Shown here one piece after another: positions 62,351-64,000 of a DNA stretch of 64,000 bases (positions within the stretch are counted from its first letter, which is position 1; each line of letters begins with the position of its first letter). The notes below the pieces were generated by a model. It searched no databases and was not told the origin of the DNA. It was given only the letters and a program-made list of their open reading frames with translations. A program made the position numbers and the translations under genes. The DNA comes from Theodoxus fluviatilis (lineage: Eukaryota > Mollusca > Gastropoda > Cycloneritida > Neritidae), in contig JAWQFJ010015172.1 in assembly GCA_034096865.1 (NCBI GenBank), positions 70,683 through 134,682 of the forward strand, written 5' to 3'.

Positions 62351-63240
62351 TTCGACAAGCGAACAATGCCACAACAAGGACGAGGACAAGAACGACAAGG
62401 ACAAGGAGGAGGAGTGCAAAGTACTCCACTCCAGACCACTGAGATCAGACGAAAGGCGGGGGCGATGACGACGATAACAATGCAAACACCCATTCGACAA
62501 GGAACATCGTGCGTCGATGTGACCCTCGCCTATCATCTCCATCTCTCTTACACCGACGTGAAATCCGGCAGAGGTCTGGTGAGAGGAGAGCCAGTCTAGC
62601 CATTTCGTTGCAATGCTGGATCTGAGCTCTAATGGCGCAACACAATGCATGGCTTACTGGTCTCCACAGGGCCGTATCCACCCATCGGGGTAACACTTTT
62701 TTCTCTCTCCGACAAGGGATGAAAAAGTAGGTTGATGATTCATCTCACCTCTTGTATAAGCTCCCTTCGCTTCGCCCGAGCGCGTGCAAACCCTGTGATC
62801 AGCCAAGAGAAAGATAAAGAGAGCTGATTGCCCCATCGTAGGGAGAACGGGGTGGTTTATTGGGCGATTCCATCGCTACGGGCCCAGACTGATGAGAAGA
62901 TCACATGAAGATAGTCGGCGAAATGGACAGAGAGTGTAGTTATTTTTACATATTTCCACCCAAGCAGCTGATGATGACACCCCTCGATTGCACCGTGGAA
63001 GCCAGAGACTGATAACCCTCCCAACAGGTGGCAGGGAAAAATGCTTCACATAATGTATCGCATCTCCTTGTGCGCTGTGTCATCGTGTTCACCGAAATCT
63101 ATGAGGACGTTTTCGCGGTAATCAAGTTTATTGTAATAGGCCTCATGTAGGTGAAAGCAACGCAATTACACATTATTATAGCAAGACAATAGACGACCAG
63201 TCTTGCATGATCAAAGGAGGCATTGTTGTCTCAGGAAGGA
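62351..63240. other. Unclassified stretch
   Basis: 62351-62700 has a degenerate AAGGACAAGGA tract and otherwise coding-like but stop-broken frames on both strands; it may be part of another dispersed repeat. Nothing was recognised in the rest. Confidence 0.4.
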
Positions 63241-63361
63241 CTGATGTGTGTGTGCGTGTGTGTGTTTATGTGTGTGTATGTGTGTGTGTATGTGTGTGTG
63301 TGTATGTGTGTGTGTGTGCCTGAGAGAGAGAAAGAGAGGGAAAGAGAGAGAGAGGGAGAGG

Positions 63362-63427
<66 letters not shown>

Positions 63428-63450
63428 GAAAGACAGACAGAGAGAGAATG
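63241..63450. repeat. GT then GA / GACA microsatellite
   Basis: (GT)n with TATG interruptions to 63319, (GA)n to 63402, then (GACA)n to 63446. Confidence 0.95.
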
Positions 63451-64000
63451 CAAGGGGTCCTTTCAGGTCGTGCGAAATTGCCGAGGGGAATCACACAATG
63501 GGTTCTGTCATCACGTCATAATTTAAAGCATAAGCCGTTTTTTGTCAGAGAACTGCTCTAAAGCTTCCTTTGTTTGTCGTGATTTTCATCCATTCACCAC
63601 CTATTGGATTCCCTTAAATTCGGGTGCAATGCTACATCTTTTTTCGTCGTGAACAGAATAATAGGGAGTGTCGACGATAATTCAAAGAATGAATTAGCTG
63701 CGTAATAGACACTATCCAATGTCCTTATTTGCCTTTGTTGACAGAATCGTGTAGGATTAAGCGTAGCCTCAAAAGTTGTGAGCTGATTGTGCGAGGGATC
63801 TTTTTTTCGAAACCATTTGTTGTTGATTCCATTACAGGCTGCGTTCTACTTCCAACATCACCGCAGCCAGAAACTGTCGCGTTTCGTTCTACCTCTAACG
63901 ACGGTTCCAGCAGAGAGCACACGTTTTATAGATACCATGATTCAAAAGTCAAACTCCAAAAGTGTTAAGCCTTCCCAAACACCTCCACAATAAAAAAGCA
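63451..64000. other. Unclassified end of window
   Basis: Two overlapping plus-strand frames of 79 and 68 codons (63729-63993) show no domain. A CATTACAG acceptor-like site lies at 63830-63837 without supporting evidence. Confidence 0.4.

Overview
The window is eukaryotic nuclear DNA from an animal, most likely an invertebrate such as a mollusc or other lophotrochozoan. It is dominated by dinucleotide and tetranucleotide microsatellites. It also has broken non-LTR retrotransposons, foldback elements, a THAP-type zinc-finger exon and a SWIM-type exon, each followed by a GT splice donor. No operon-like, prokaryotic or complete host protein-coding gene was found. The mollusc-level placement is inference from repeat content only.

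The dominant structure is a giant near-perfect inverted repeat. Bases 1-27936 are the reverse complement of 27971-55919, with a spacer of about 34 bases at the axis (27937-27970). Every feature of the left arm therefore recurs in mirror order in the right arm: left position + right position is 55920 at the outer edge and 55907 at the axis. The drift of about 14 bases is mostly microsatellite length change. Base 1 of the window already lies in the repeat, so the left arm either continues beyond the window or starts where a contig starts. The arms differ at a few single-base indels and some clustered substitutions. The structure is either a very young (or conversion-homogenised) natural palindrome or a fold-back read/assembly artefact, and sequence alone cannot decide. 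The axis lies in the loop of a hairpin whose loop resembles that of a small foldback repeat at 3527-3648.

Each arm, from the outside inward (left-arm coordinates), holds these features: a GA-rich tract; a CpG-containing stretch without a recognisable gene; an AC/GC/CT tract; the small foldback; a 3' fragment of a non-LTR retrotransposon (5716-6210); a long gene-free region with several microsatellites; a second non-LTR C-terminal relic with a C2H2 finger (about 12377-12778); GGT-rich, GA-rich and GGAT-rich tandem repeats; a terminal-inverted-repeat element (21643-23557) that keeps only first exons of a THAP gene and a SWIM-domain gene facing each other around a foldback insertion; a CpG-rich segment with NRF-1-like sites (about 25970-26300); and a long CT tract next to the axis.

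The part outside the palindrome (55920-64000) is single copy here. It contains a GA/GACA tract, a 1.3 kb minisatellite with a 9/18-base unit (57866-59182), long GT tracts, one possible short exon (59231-59328), and a frameshifted reverse-transcriptase relic on the minus strand (60896-62275).
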